From Flavobacteriales bacterium (lineage in GTDB: Bacteria > Bacteroidota > Bacteroidia > Flavobacteriales_D > Sanyastnellaceae), in NCBI GenBank assembly GCA_016780385.1, contig JADHLY010000001.1, positions 1 to 37,497 on the forward strand: a stretch of 37,497 bases of DNA, read 5' to 3'. Numbering within the stretch: the stretch's first letter is position 1; each line of letters opens with the position of its first letter. The position numbers and the translations under genes were made by a program. Of the stretch, positions 1-7,662 are shown piece after piece. Under the pieces are notes generated by a model. The model was not told the origin of the DNA. It was given only the letters and a program-made list of their open reading frames with translations, and did not search any database.

Positions 1-448
1 GCAGTTCCAAGGCGCCGACAAGCAGTGGCGCAACACCAACTACAACGGCCGATACGCGCTCAACGCCCTCGGCAGCAGGGAGTGGCGCCTCAATGAGCGC
101 GGGCTATCGCTGGTCACCGGCGCCAAGTGCACCATGGTCGGCGGCCGGTGGTACGGCCCGGTCGATGTGGCCGCCTCCAACCAGCTCCGCGAAATCATCT
201 ACGAAGATGCCGATCGGAACACCCTTCAATTCAAGGACTACTTCCGCTTGGACCTCAAAACCAACCTGACCTGGAACCGCCCTACCGCCACACACGAACT
301 GGGCATCGACTTCGTGAACATACTCGGCACGCAAAACGTCCTCAAACTCACATACGCCCCAGACGAAAACGGAAATCCGGAAGACAGCATCCGCGAGGAA
401 TACCAACTCGGCTTCCTCCCCATCTTCTTCTACCGCGTGGACCTCTGA
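1..448 (+). CDS. C-terminal end of an outer-membrane beta-barrel (TonB-dependent receptor type), partial
   Basis: The reading frame is open from the left edge (first full codon at base 2) to TGA at 446-448, giving about 148 residues. The visible part has alternating polar/aromatic strands (for example RLDLKTNLTWNRP and HELGIDFVNILGTQNVLKL) and ends GFLPIFFYRVDL. This matches the final beta-strand of Bacteroidota TonB-dependent receptors, where the closing aromatic/hydrophobic strand is the BAM recognition signal. The plug domain and signal peptide lie outside the window, so the substrate cannot be judged. It converges on the sirtuin gene with a 28-bp gap. A porin-like outer-membrane protein of another family is possible, but the terminal strand makes a beta-barrel fairly sure. 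Confidence 0.75.
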   Translation, partial: QFQGADKQWRNTNYNGRYALNALGSREWRLNERGLSLVTGAKCTMVGGRWYGPVDVAASNQLREIIYEDADRNTLQFKDYFRLDLKTNLTWNRPTATHELGIDFVNILGTQNVLKLTYAPDENGNPEDSIREEYQLGFLPIFFYRVDL

Positions 449-476
449 AGCCACCTTTTATCGCCCCTTCGACCGG

Positions 477-1220
477 CTACGACCTTCCGCGTTGCTGGCG
501 TTCGGCCCACTCATGCACCCCTTGTGATGCCGGGGCCTGTATGAATTCGGTGACCACAGTCTCGAAGCCTTGGATGGCATCTGCATCGGGGTTGACCATC
601 GTAATGGGACAGCCCGCTGGGGCAAAATGTACCAACCCCGCAGCGGGATAGACCTGCATGGAAGTCCCGACCACAAGCAAGGCATCAGCCAGTGACACCG
701 CGGCCTGTGCCTCTTCCATCATGGGGACCGCCTCTCCGAACCACACCACGTGGGGCCGGAGCTGGACTCCGCGCTCATCGACATCGCCCAACACGATATC
801 TGGGCCAGGTAGGGCAGCGCTGCCCACGCGCAGCCACTGATCGGAGGTCACGCCAGGATCGTCTTCCGGCCGCACCCACCGCAATTGTCCGTGCAAGTGC
901 AATACCTGCGAACTGCCGGCCCGCTCGTGGAGGTCATCGACGTTTTGCGTCACGATGCGGACATCAAAGTCGTTTTCAAGCGCCGCCAATGCCCGATGGG
1001 CCGCATTGGGCGCAACTGTATCCAACTGTGCCCTGCGCTTATTGTAGAACTCCAGCACCAACTCTGGCTGCGACGCCCAAGCCTCCGGGGTGGCCACATC
1101 CATGACGTTGTAGCCCTCCCAAAGGCCATCGCTGTCCCGAAAGGTGTTCAGTCCACTCTCCCGGCTGATCCCTGCTCCCGACAACACGACGAGTATCGGC
1201 TTTGCCCTCTGCTCTTGCAT
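477..1220 (-). CDS. cobB: Sir2-family NAD-dependent protein deacylase (CobB-like)
   Basis: This is a sirtuin of 247 residues from the ATG at 1220; an in-frame GTG at 1238 would add six. It should remove acyl groups from lysines using NAD+. Visible motifs are GAGIS (residues 15-19), FRDSDGLW, TQNVDDLHERAG (the catalytic-site Q-N-D), LHLHG with the catalytic His near 110, FGEAVP, and GTSMQVYPAAG. The FYNKRR segment carries the Tyr-x-x-Arg pair (Y59, R62) that in class III sirtuins such as E. coli CobB and human SIRT5 binds acidic acyl groups, so desuccinylase/demalonylase activity is likely. The stretch between HG and FGEAVP contains no cysteines, so the usual four-Cys zinc site is missing. I recall this from other Bacteroidota sirtuins as well. 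The ATG was chosen because family members begin a few residues before the VVLSGAGIS strand. Confidence 0.9.
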   Translation of the reverse strand: MQEQRAKPILVVLSGAGISRESGLNTFRDSDGLWEGYNVMDVATPEAWASQPELVLEFYNKRRAQLDTVAPNAAHRALAALENDFDVRIVTQNVDDLHERAGSSQVLHLHGQLRWVRPEDDPGVTSDQWLRVGSAALPGPDIVLGDVDERGVQLRPHVVWFGEAVPMMEEAQAAVSLADALLVVGTSMQVYPAAGLVHFAPAGCPITMVNPDADAIQGFETVVTEFIQAPASQGVHEWAERQQRGRS

Positions 1221-1303
1221 GTCCCCAATTTCGGCCACGATGGCTTTGGTGACAATGCAGGGGGAGTCGAACCAAGCGTAAGACGTTGGATGGTAGATTG
1301 ACC

Positions 1304-2107
1304 ATGAGCGTCACCATGAACAGCAAACACAACACCCCTCAACTGGTCCGACATGCCATCCTCGCATATTGGACCATTTTCTGGCTATTCAATTTGGCAG
1401 ACAAGCTCATCGGTGGTGCCCATTTCCTTTGGGTGGGCCGCGACCGGTTTGCCCAATTCCAGAAATACTTCGAGTCTGTCGGTCTGGATTCGCCCGACGT
1501 CGCCAACAGCGCCTTGGCCTTTGCGGGCGCCCTTGAAGCCTTTGCGTTGGTTTGTTTTGCAGCAGCTTGGTTTTCGGAAATGCAGTCCGACCGAGTCACC
1601 GCGCGCAAGTGGTCTTTTTACGGCACCCTCCTCACGCTCGGCACGTTCACGTTTTTCTCCATCGGTGACCACTGGTTTGGCGATCGGTTCGAGCTGCTCG
1701 AGCACACCCTCTTCTGGTTTATTTCTCTGGCCTCTTGGCTCATCTTCGTCCGCATGGAGGTGGCGGTCGATGGGGACACGCCCTCCAAGCCGCGTCTGCA
1801 GATCGGCTTGACCGCCGCTGTCGCTTCCATCCTGGTGCTCATAACGGCAACAGCCATATTCAAACACAACACCTCAGACTTCCACTTGAGAAGCGACGCA
1901 GTCACCGCGGAACCTGTGGGGGACCACTTGTACAAAGTGGCCTTTCCCTTTCTCGGGGGCAGCACAGTGTTTGAAAACACCCTGACGGTGTTCAAAGCTG
2001 AGCATCCCCAAGAAGCCATACAGCACATCTACACCGTGCCAAAGCCATTGCGACTCAAGAAGGCCGACGCGCTCATCTTCTACATCATCACTGAAGACAA
2101 GCCATGA
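1304..2107 (+). CDS. Hypothetical multi-pass membrane protein, first of a tandem paralogous pair
   Basis: The product has 267 residues from ATG 1304; a TTG at 1286 and an ATG at 1316 are alternatives. I do not recognise a named family. About five hydrophobic segments are visible: TIFWLFNLADKLI, the SALAFAGALEAFALVCFAA region, LLTLGTFTFFSIGD, LFWFISLASWLIF and an AAVASILVLITATAIF stretch. A soluble C-terminal part of about 80 residues follows and ends in ALIFYIITED. It is clearly paralogous to the next gene. Shared features are FW at the first helix, FLWVG(R/K)D, GDRF(E/Q)LLEH followed by FW, the small-residue-rich second helix around GLEA/ALEA, and a similar tail with FPFL and (I/Y)IYT. The stop overlaps the next start as ATGA (2104-2107), so the pair is translationally coupled and may form a heteromer. 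Confidence 0.75.
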   Translation: MSVTMNSKHNTPQLVRHAILAYWTIFWLFNLADKLIGGAHFLWVGRDRFAQFQKYFESVGLDSPDVANSALAFAGALEAFALVCFAAAWFSEMQSDRVTARKWSFYGTLLTLGTFTFFSIGDHWFGDRFELLEHTLFWFISLASWLIFVRMEVAVDGDTPSKPRLQIGLTAAVASILVLITATAIFKHNTSDFHLRSDAVTAEPVGDHLYKVAFPFLGGSTVFENTLTVFKAEHPQEAIQHIYTVPKPLRLKKADALIFYIITEDKP

Positions 2108-2892
2108 CAGAACGCGCACTCCTCCGCACCGCCATACTCATCTTCTGGACCCTATTCTGGGGACTGAGCGTGGTAGACAAAGTGATTCCCGATGTTCAGT
2201 TTCTATGGGTAGGCAAGGACTTCTTTGCGCTCTTCATCAAGTTTTTTGCCTCACTCGGGCTGAAAGACCCCCTGTTCGCCACCATAGCCTTGGCGGGTGT
2301 GTCAGGGCTTGAGGCCATCAACTTCTCTTTCTATTTGACCGCGTTGTTGAGCTTGCGCAAAGCCCAGAAAGACGCGACTGACAGGTGGTTCTTCCGCGCC
2401 ATTTTCACCTCGGTCATCCTCTTCGGGTTATTTTCGATTGCAGACCAGGTTTTTGGGGACCGGTTCCAATTGCTCGAACACGGCATCTTCTGGCTGATCC
2501 TCATGGCTTCCTGGGTCGCATTCAAACACGGGGCTCTGCCAAGCCAAAACATCCCGCGCAAGATGACGCGCATGGGGCGGATGGTGCTCATCTCCGGAAG
2601 CCTCCTGACCCTGTTTACCGCAGTCTCCATCTGGCGCTTCTCCGACACCACTTTTGAACTGGCATCGTCGCCGGTGATCGGAGAAGAGGTCACCGATGGC
2701 GTTTACAAATTTGACTTCCCTTTCCTCGCCGATAAACGTGTTTGGGAAGCCACTGTGAATGCCTTCAAGCAAAATCATCCGGAACTCCACATTCGGTACA
2801 TCTACACAGGCCCCTCCGAACTGAATTCCAAAAAGAAGACCCACCTGTTGCTCTACGTCTTTACAGAGGCCAAGACAGACCAAACCCCCTAG
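2104..2892 (+). CDS. Hypothetical multi-pass membrane protein, second paralogue
   Basis: The product has 262 residues and a start embedded in the upstream stop (ATGA). It has the same architecture as its upstream neighbour: about five membrane helices, then a soluble tail. Landmarks are ILIFWTLFWGLSVVDKV, FLWVGKDFFALF, SGLEAINFSFYL, FGLFSIADQVFGDRFQLLEHGIF (two adjoining motifs), LMASWVAFKHG, and a C-terminal domain beginning near SPVIGEEVTDG and ending in LLLYVFTEAK. The polar pairs retained inside predicted helices in both copies (VDK/ADK after the first helix, GDRF..LEH before the fourth) are candidates for functional residues. No signal peptide, cysteine motif or cofactor motif is evident. 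A strong hairpin at 2914-2941 follows directly. Function is unknown. Confidence 0.75.
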   Translation: MTERALLRTAILIFWTLFWGLSVVDKVIPDVQFLWVGKDFFALFIKFFASLGLKDPLFATIALAGVSGLEAINFSFYLTALLSLRKAQKDATDRWFFRAIFTSVILFGLFSIADQVFGDRFQLLEHGIFWLILMASWVAFKHGALPSQNIPRKMTRMGRMVLISGSLLTLFTAVSIWRFSDTTFELASSPVIGEEVTDGVYKFDFPFLADKRVWEATVNAFKQNHPELHIRYIYTGPSELNSKKKTHLLLYVFTEAKTDQTP

Positions 2893-2906
2893 ACCAAGAC
2901 GGCCAC

Positions 2907-3136
2907 AAAAAATAAAACCCGTCTCTTGAGAGACGGGTTTTGTAGAAGGAATAGTCAGGAATCACTTGTCTATTCCGAGGGTGGAAGAGAAAGGCTCGCA
3001 AGAACCCCGTGAGAAACTAACCAACCCCCGTTAATCGTACGTGATGAAAACATCCAATCGCGCTATTCCTGCGAGGACCTATTCGAATGGAGGGCATAGT
3101 CAGCCAATGACCAACCACGAACATCAGTAGGATAAC
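2907..3136 (-). ncRNA. Putative structured non-coding RNA, about 230 nt, class unknown
   Basis: The 2942-3289 interval has no credible ORF and a base composition less GC-rich than its neighbours. On the minus strand it reads like a free-standing RNA gene. It has a promoter (TTTTTG at 3174-3169, 20-nt spacer, TACCTTGT at 3148-3141), about 230 nt of sequence, and a strong U-tailed terminator (2914-2941 plus 2907-2912). Internal pairing supports it. The 10-nt arms at 3066-3075 and 2995-3004 pair fully on the minus strand, with one G-U wobble; on the plus strand the same position would be an A-C mismatch. Further local hairpins are at 2948-2954/2970-2976 (GGAATAG/CTATTCC) and 3043-3054 (GATG-AAAA-CATC). 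The size would suit a 6S-type RNA, but I cannot assign a family. A long 5' region of the downstream peptidase gene is the alternative. Confidence 0.45.
2914..2941. terminator. Bidirectional rho-independent terminator, perfect 12-bp stem
   Basis: AAAACCCGTCTC (2914-2925), loop TTGA, GAGACGGGTTTT (2930-2941). In the plus direction it ends the tandem membrane-protein transcript with four U. Read on the minus strand the U-tract is longer (TTTTATTTTTT, running to 2907), which suggests it was selected at least as much to end a minus-strand transcript coming from 2942-3136. Confidence 0.9.
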
Positions 3137-3140
3137 TCTT

Positions 3141-3174
3141 ACAAGGTACGAGATCTTTTCCTACAAACCAAAAA
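3141..3174 (-). promoter_or_regulatory. Bacteroidota-type promoter driving the putative ncRNA
   Basis: On the minus strand, TTTTTG (3174-3169) is followed by a 20-nt spacer and TACCTTGT (3148-3141). The consensus is TTTG, 19-21 nt, TAnnTTTG. This is the only place in the window where I see a -33 element and a near-consensus -7 element with correct spacing. Confidence 0.5.
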
Positions 3175-3273
3175 CCCACACTCCAGAACGGGCCAGAAAG
3201 ACCTTATTCCATCATGAAAACGACCGTGTAGTGAACTCCTACGCAACAACGAAAATGAGCCGGTTCCGTCCCG

Positions 3274-3281
3274 TAAATTCG
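3274..3281 (+). promoter_or_regulatory. -7 promoter element for the M42 peptidase gene
   Basis: TAAATTCG fits TAnnTT(T/C)G and ends 8 nt before the ATG at 3290, so the predicted leader is only a few nucleotides. No clear -33 element is present. Confidence 0.4.
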
Positions 3282-3289
3282 CAGTCGAC

Positions 3290-4375
3290 ATGGCCAAGAA
3301 AAAGATCATCAACCGCGCCTCGGAGCAATTCCTGGAGGCCTATCTAAACAACCCCTCTCCTACTGGATTCGAGAGTGCTGGTCAAAAAATGTGGCTCGAC
3401 TACATCGATCCATACATCGATGAGCACATCGTAGACACCTATGGAACTGCGGTGGGCGTGATCAACCCAGAGGCGCAGTACAAAGTGGTGATTGAGGCAC
3501 ACGCCGACGAGATCAGCTGGTTTGTTCACTACATCACCAATGACGGCTTTATCTACCTGCGGCGCAATGGAGGAAGTGACCACCAAATCGCCCCTTCAAA
3601 GCGGGTAGACATCCACACCAAAGACGGCATCGTGAAAGCCGTTTTCGGATGGCCCGCCATTCATACCCGCACCGCTGGCAAAGAAGCCGCACCCACCCTC
3701 AAAAACATCTTCCTCGACGTTGGCGCCAAGGACAAGGCAGAAGTAGAGAAAATGGGCATTCACGTGGGATGTGTCGTCACTTATGAGGACACCTTCATGA
3801 TGCTCAACAAACAATGGTATGTAGGCCGCGCACTCGACAACCGCGCTGGTGGTTTCATGGTCGCTGAAGTCGCCCGCATGCTCAAGGAGAACAAGGTAGA
3901 CCTGCCATTTGGCCTGTACATCACCAACAGCGTGCAAGAGGAAATCGGACTGCGCGGCGCCCAAATGATCGCCGAGCGCATCCAACCCGACGTCGCCATC
4001 GTAACCGATGTCACGCACTGCACACAAACGCCGATGATGAACAAAATCGACCAAGGCGATGTCGCTGCCGGAAAGGGGCCAGGCGTCACTTATGGGCCAG
4101 CTGTGCAGAACAATCTCCTGCAGCGCATCATCGATACCGCTGAAGACAATAAGATTCCCCTGCAGCGCATGGCCGTCAGCCGTTTTACCGGCACCGACAC
4201 GGATGCATTTGCATACTCCAACAAGGGGGTTCCGAGCGCCCTCATCTCACTGCCGCTGCGCTACATGCACACCACTGTGGAGATGGTGCACAAACAAGAC
4301 GTCGAAGACTGCATCCGCCTCATCTACGAGACCCTGCTGAACATCCAACCCGGCGAAGACTTCAAGTACCTCTGA
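3290..4375 (+). CDS. M42-family metallo-aminopeptidase (glutamyl aminopeptidase/FrvX type)
   Basis: The product has 361 residues, typical for M42. These are cytosolic dodecameric dinuclear metal aminopeptidases that trim peptides. Visible motifs are VVIEAHADEI with the first metal His (about residue 71) and following Asp, VGRALDNRAGG with the bridging Asp, SVQEEIGLRGA with the catalytic Glu pair, IVTDVTH with a metal Asp, and ALISLPLRYMHT with the terminal metal His. NPSPTGFE near the N-terminus is also characteristic. There is no signal peptide, so it is intracellular. The ATG at 3290 gives the expected N-terminus and lies 8 nt behind a -7 element. It converges with the signalling operon with a 1-bp gap and is probably unrelated to it. 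The exact peptide preference cannot be read from sequence. Confidence 0.92.
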   Translation: MAKKKIINRASEQFLEAYLNNPSPTGFESAGQKMWLDYIDPYIDEHIVDTYGTAVGVINPEAQYKVVIEAHADEISWFVHYITNDGFIYLRRNGGSDHQIAPSKRVDIHTKDGIVKAVFGWPAIHTRTAGKEAAPTLKNIFLDVGAKDKAEVEKMGIHVGCVVTYEDTFMMLNKQWYVGRALDNRAGGFMVAEVARMLKENKVDLPFGLYITNSVQEEIGLRGAQMIAERIQPDVAIVTDVTHCTQTPMMNKIDQGDVAAGKGPGVTYGPAVQNNLLQRIIDTAEDNKIPLQRMAVSRFTGTDTDAFAYSNKGVPSALISLPLRYMHTTVEMVHKQDVEDCIRLIYETLLNIQPGEDFKYL

Positions 4376-4376
4376 G

Positions 4377-4811
4377 TTAAGAGCGCAGTTGTTCGAGCCA
4401 GCCACGGAGCTGGTGGATATCGAGGGGCTTGGGCAGCAAGGCCTCTACTATGGGATGGCCTTCCGCCCGCTTGAGCTCTTCGGGATCGAGGGTGGCGCTG
4501 AGCATGAATACGGTCATGCGTGCCAACGCCGAAACGGGGTACATCTCCATGCGTTCGAGCACGCCGAAGCCATCCAATCCCGGCATCTTGATGTCGAGCA
4601 GCACGACCAACCCGCCTTCGCTGAGGGGAGAGCCCTCGCGCAGATCGTCCTCCTCTACACCGGCATCCTGGGCGAGCGCTTCCAAGAAGGCAGGTCCATC
4701 TTTGAATTTACGGGCCTGGCCTCCAAAAGCCACCTCGATCAGGCGTCCGTTGACCACACGGTCGATTTCATTGTCATCGACCAACCAGAATTCCGCGGGC
4801 TTTGCCATCAT
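4377..4811 (-). CDS. Stand-alone response regulator receiver, last gene of the ThiF/GNAT/kinase operon
   Basis: The product has 144 residues and is a single REC domain with no output domain. The acidic pocket is D12/D13 (WLVDDNEIDR), the phospho-acceptor is D73 (LLDIKMPGLDGFGVLE), the switch Ser/Thr is S106 (MLSAT) and the conserved Lys is K128 (LPKPL). All residues needed for phosphorylation are present. With no DNA-binding or enzymatic domain it should act by protein contact, or as a phosphate sink or relay for the kinase upstream. It is separated from the second receiver by 65 bp, the largest gap in the operon, which could hold a secondary start site (TATACCTTAC and TAACTTAT read on the minus strand resemble -7 elements only loosely). 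An ATG one codon downstream (4808) is an equally good start. Confidence 0.9.
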   Translation of the reverse strand: MMAKPAEFWLVDDNEIDRVVNGRLIEVAFGGQARKFKDGPAFLEALAQDAGVEEDDLREGSPLSEGGLVVLLDIKMPGLDGFGVLERMEMYPVSALARMTVFMLSATLDPEELKRAEGHPIVEALLPKPLDIHQLRGWLEQLRS

Positions 4812-4876
4812 TCAATAAGTTAAACCATAGGAAGTCAGTAAGGTATAGGAAACCTCTGTCTTTGGTGCCAAATCGT

Positions 4877-5458
4877 TCATTGGGCCGTCTTGTCCATCCA
4901 TGAAGCGTAGCGCTGTCGCTCTTGGAGCACCTTCTCCTTGAGGTCGCGCAAAGCGGATTCCACATCCGCAGCCGCATCCGGGCCGCCCTCAGCGAGTCGC
5001 CCCACCAATCCGGTGACGTCGGAAGCCAGTCCCTCGAGCATGGCCAGCACTTCGGAACCTTGGGCCGCATTGCGCACCCGCGAGCGGTTGAGCTGATAGC
5101 CCGCCTCAATCACATTGCGCAACTCCTCTTCGTTCCAAGGCTTGGATACAAAGCGATACACCTGCCCTTTGTTGATGGCGTCCACAACGGCGTCCGTATC
5201 GGCATAGCCGGTGACCAGGACGCGACTGACATCCGGATGATCGGGCATGATCAACTCGAAAAACTCAACACCACTGATGCGCGGCATGCGCTGGTCACTG
5301 AGCACCACGTGAAATTCGTGCTCATCCAACAACCGGACGGCCTGATGGGGCTCGACACAGGTGTGAATTTCAAATTGACGCCGAAACGCCGCCTTGAAGG
5401 AAAACAGGTTGGGCTCCTCGTCATCGAGGTACAGCACGCGGATGATGTCTTCAGCCAT
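4877..5458 (-). CDS. Response regulator with REC domain and a helical C-terminal extension
   Basis: The product has 193 residues. REC spans about 5-125, with D12/D13 (LYLDDEE), phospho-acceptor D55 (VLSDQRMPRISGVEFFE), T83 (LVTGYAD) and K106 (RFVSKPWNEEEL). The YRFVSKPW form is typical of receivers paired with RpfG-like or hybrid systems, but no HD-GYP or other output domain follows. Residues 126-193 form a charged helical tail (around ALRDLKEKVLQERQRY) that may be a coiled coil for dimerisation or kinase docking. It sits 20 bp behind the histidine kinase stop, so co-expression is likely. Both receivers in the operon lack an effector domain, which points to output through protein interaction. 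Confidence 0.9.
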   Translation of the reverse strand: MAEDIIRVLYLDDEEPNLFSFKAAFRRQFEIHTCVEPHQAVRLLDEHEFHVVLSDQRMPRISGVEFFELIMPDHPDVSRVLVTGYADTDAVVDAINKGQVYRFVSKPWNEEELRNVIEAGYQLNRSRVRNAAQGSEVLAMLEGLASDVTGLVGRLAEGGPDAAADVESALRDLKEKVLQERQRYASWMDKTAQ

Positions 5459-5478
5459 GGCTCAATGGTGTATTAATG

Positions 5479-7662
5479 TCAAGCGGCCTCGCTTTCGGCC
5501 GAAGCATCGGCGTTCAAAGGGAAGGTCAGCGTAAAACTCGTACCGGCATCGGTCTCACTTTCCACCACAACTTGGGCATTGTGATCGTCCAAGATGCCCT
5601 TGACTATGCTCAACCCGAGGCCTGTGCCCTTGCCGACGTCCTTGGTCGTGTAGAAAGGATCGAAAATCCGCTGTCGGGTCAATTCGTCCATGCCGGTTCC
5701 ATTGTCCCTGACCACCACCTGCAAAGCTTCGCACTTGCCATCGTCGTCCTTTACGCCCGTCAAGGCCACCTCAACCACACGGTCTTCCATTTCAGGCCAA
5801 CGGGACTCCGTTGCCTGAACGGCATTCACGATGATGTTCATGAAGACCTGGCTCAACTTGCCGCTCTGACACCATAAATCGGGAACTCCTTCCTCCAGTT
5901 CGACCGCGATGCGCGCCCTGTTGCGCGCCCGATTGCCCAGCACCGTAATGGACGCCTCCAACAACTCAGCGAGGGACGCGGCGACCAGCTTGTCGCCATC
6001 CATCCTCCCAAAAACCCGGAGCCCTCCAACGATGTGCGCCGTTCTGTCCGCACCATCGAGGATGCCCTGGATCAACTGACGACTCTCCTCGATGAGGAAG
6101 CCCAAATCCAATGAGCGCGCCTTTTCACGGGCTGAAGTCACCATCTCCATGGCGCCTGGAGACCCCTCCGACAGCGCCTCCAAAGCCAGCGAATGGGCAT
6201 TGACAATCTCAATCAGCTCTTCAAGGTCCCGCCGCAAGGAGGTCGCATTGGACTGAACGTAGTTAATGGGGTTATTCAATTCATGGGCGATGCCCGCGGT
6301 CATCTGGCCCAGGGAAGCCAGTTTTTCGTTTTGAATCAACTGGTCTTGAGCCCCCTTGAGGTCATCCAGAGCATTGGTCAATCCGCGGTTGGCCTTGGCC
6401 AGGTCCTCGGTACGCAGGCGCACGCGGGCCTCCAATTCGGCGTTTTGCTCTTTGACAATGCGCTCGTTCTCGAGAGAAGCCGCCAACGCCTTGGCATTGG
6501 CCTGGTCACTGGACCGTTTCAATACGTTGATCCTATCTCCGAGAGCAAAACTCAAGAGCAACATCTCCAAGACTGTCCCTATGGGCATGAAGGCTGCTGT
6601 CATCTGGGTAGAGGCCACCACACCGAAGTCCCTGAGCGCTTGCATGGTGACCGCGATCAAGAAAATCGTCCACGCCACGAGGAACCACAATGCGGAGGTG
6701 TTGCCCTTGCGCCAGCTGACCGCGGAAAGGACCAAAATCGCCGGAGCAGACAATGCGCCCAAATTGACCAGGTTGTAAGCCAAACGCGGCTGCCCAACGA
6801 ACGCAGAAATCAAGGCCGCCCCATACACCCCCAACAGGACCTGTATCAAACGGTTCCAGCGGGGGGTGTGACGGCGCACCTCCAGGAAGTGCCGGGCAAA
6901 CACCAGCGCAGCCAAACCGCTGAGTGCCCCCATCAGCACGAGGCCGTTGACCGCCATCCAAGAGTACTGCCCCCAGATCAAACGGTCATATCCATTGAAA
7001 CTCCACTGAACCAGACCCACCGTGAGGACCACGAAAATGTAGCTGAAATAAGTCCGCTGTCCCGTGCTGAACGCCAAGAACATGTTGTAAATAAGGATGG
7101 CCAACACCATCCCCGAGTACACCGCAGCAGCCAGGTCGCGCAGGTCGCGCATCTTCTCCACCCGGTCAACCTGTGTCAGCGAAAAAGGCAGCAAAATGGG
7201 CTTGGAGCTGCGCACCCTGAACCACAGCTCATGGGCCTCATTCAGAGGCAGCGCAAAGGATGGTATCAAATCTGAGGAGCGCCCGTGCGCCGCACCCGAT
7301 TCGACGGTGCCCAGCACGCGTGTCCCATCGAGGATGAAGGCATCCACCGAATCCAGCGTCGGGTTGTCCAACACCACCCTTGCATTGCGCGGCGCACCTT
7401 GCCAACCCGAGACCCGAATCCAAACAGCGGCATCCGTAGACCCGAGGTTGGGCCGGTCTCCCGTCAAGCGTTCCAGTTGCCGTTCCTTGAAGTGCACCTG
7501 CTCTGGACGCACAAAGCCTGTTGGATCGGCAAACGATTCCAGCAGCAAGGCATCGACCGTACGCTCAGAATGGGGTATGCAGCCGGAAAAAAAGGCAACG
7601 CACCCCAGAAAGCACACCCACAACGGCAGGTTCACCCGTCCATATGGCGGGCTCTTCCCCAT
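5479..7662 (-). CDS. 7TMR-DISM sensor histidine kinase with lipoprotein-like N-terminus
   Basis: The product has 727 residues. The N-terminus has a hydrophobic stretch ending FFSGC (Cys28), resembling a lipobox. It is followed by an extracytoplasmic 7TMR-DISMED2-like beta domain at about 45-180 (WIRVSGW, VVLDNPTLDSVDAFI, ELWFRVRSSKPILLPF), a seven-helix membrane region at about 175-375, and a coiled coil at 385-445. The HisKA domain has phospho-acceptor His460 in GQMTAGIAHELNNPINYV. The HATPase domain shows the N box (MNIIVNAVQAT, Asn613), DNGTGMDE (from Asp653), the FDPFYTTK phrase and GKGTGLGLSIVKG. DISMED2 domains are carbohydrate-binding-like folds thought to sense extracellular ligands. 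Its ATG shares one base with the stop of the GNAT-like gene (TGATG at 7660-7664), so the kinase is translationally coupled to a putative small-molecule enzyme. The two downstream receivers are its probable partners. Confidence 0.93.
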   Translation of the reverse strand: MGKSPPYGRVNLPLWVCFLGCVAFFSGCIPHSERTVDALLLESFADPTGFVRPEQVHFKERQLERLTGDRPNLGSTDAAVWIRVSGWQGAPRNARVVLDNPTLDSVDAFILDGTRVLGTVESGAAHGRSSDLIPSFALPLNEAHELWFRVRSSKPILLPFSLTQVDRVEKMRDLRDLAAAVYSGMVLAILIYNMFLAFSTGQRTYFSYIFVVLTVGLVQWSFNGYDRLIWGQYSWMAVNGLVLMGALSGLAALVFARHFLEVRRHTPRWNRLIQVLLGVYGAALISAFVGQPRLAYNLVNLGALSAPAILVLSAVSWRKGNTSALWFLVAWTIFLIAVTMQALRDFGVVASTQMTAAFMPIGTVLEMLLLSFALGDRINVLKRSSDQANAKALAASLENERIVKEQNAELEARVRLRTEDLAKANRGLTNALDDLKGAQDQLIQNEKLASLGQMTAGIAHELNNPINYVQSNATSLRRDLEELIEIVNAHSLALEALSEGSPGAMEMVTSAREKARSLDLGFLIEESRQLIQGILDGADRTAHIVGGLRVFGRMDGDKLVAASLAELLEASITVLGNRARNRARIAVELEEGVPDLWCQSGKLSQVFMNIIVNAVQATESRWPEMEDRVVEVALTGVKDDDGKCEALQVVVRDNGTGMDELTRQRIFDPFYTTKDVGKGTGLGLSIVKGILDDHNAQVVVESETDAGTSFTLTFPLNADASAESEAA

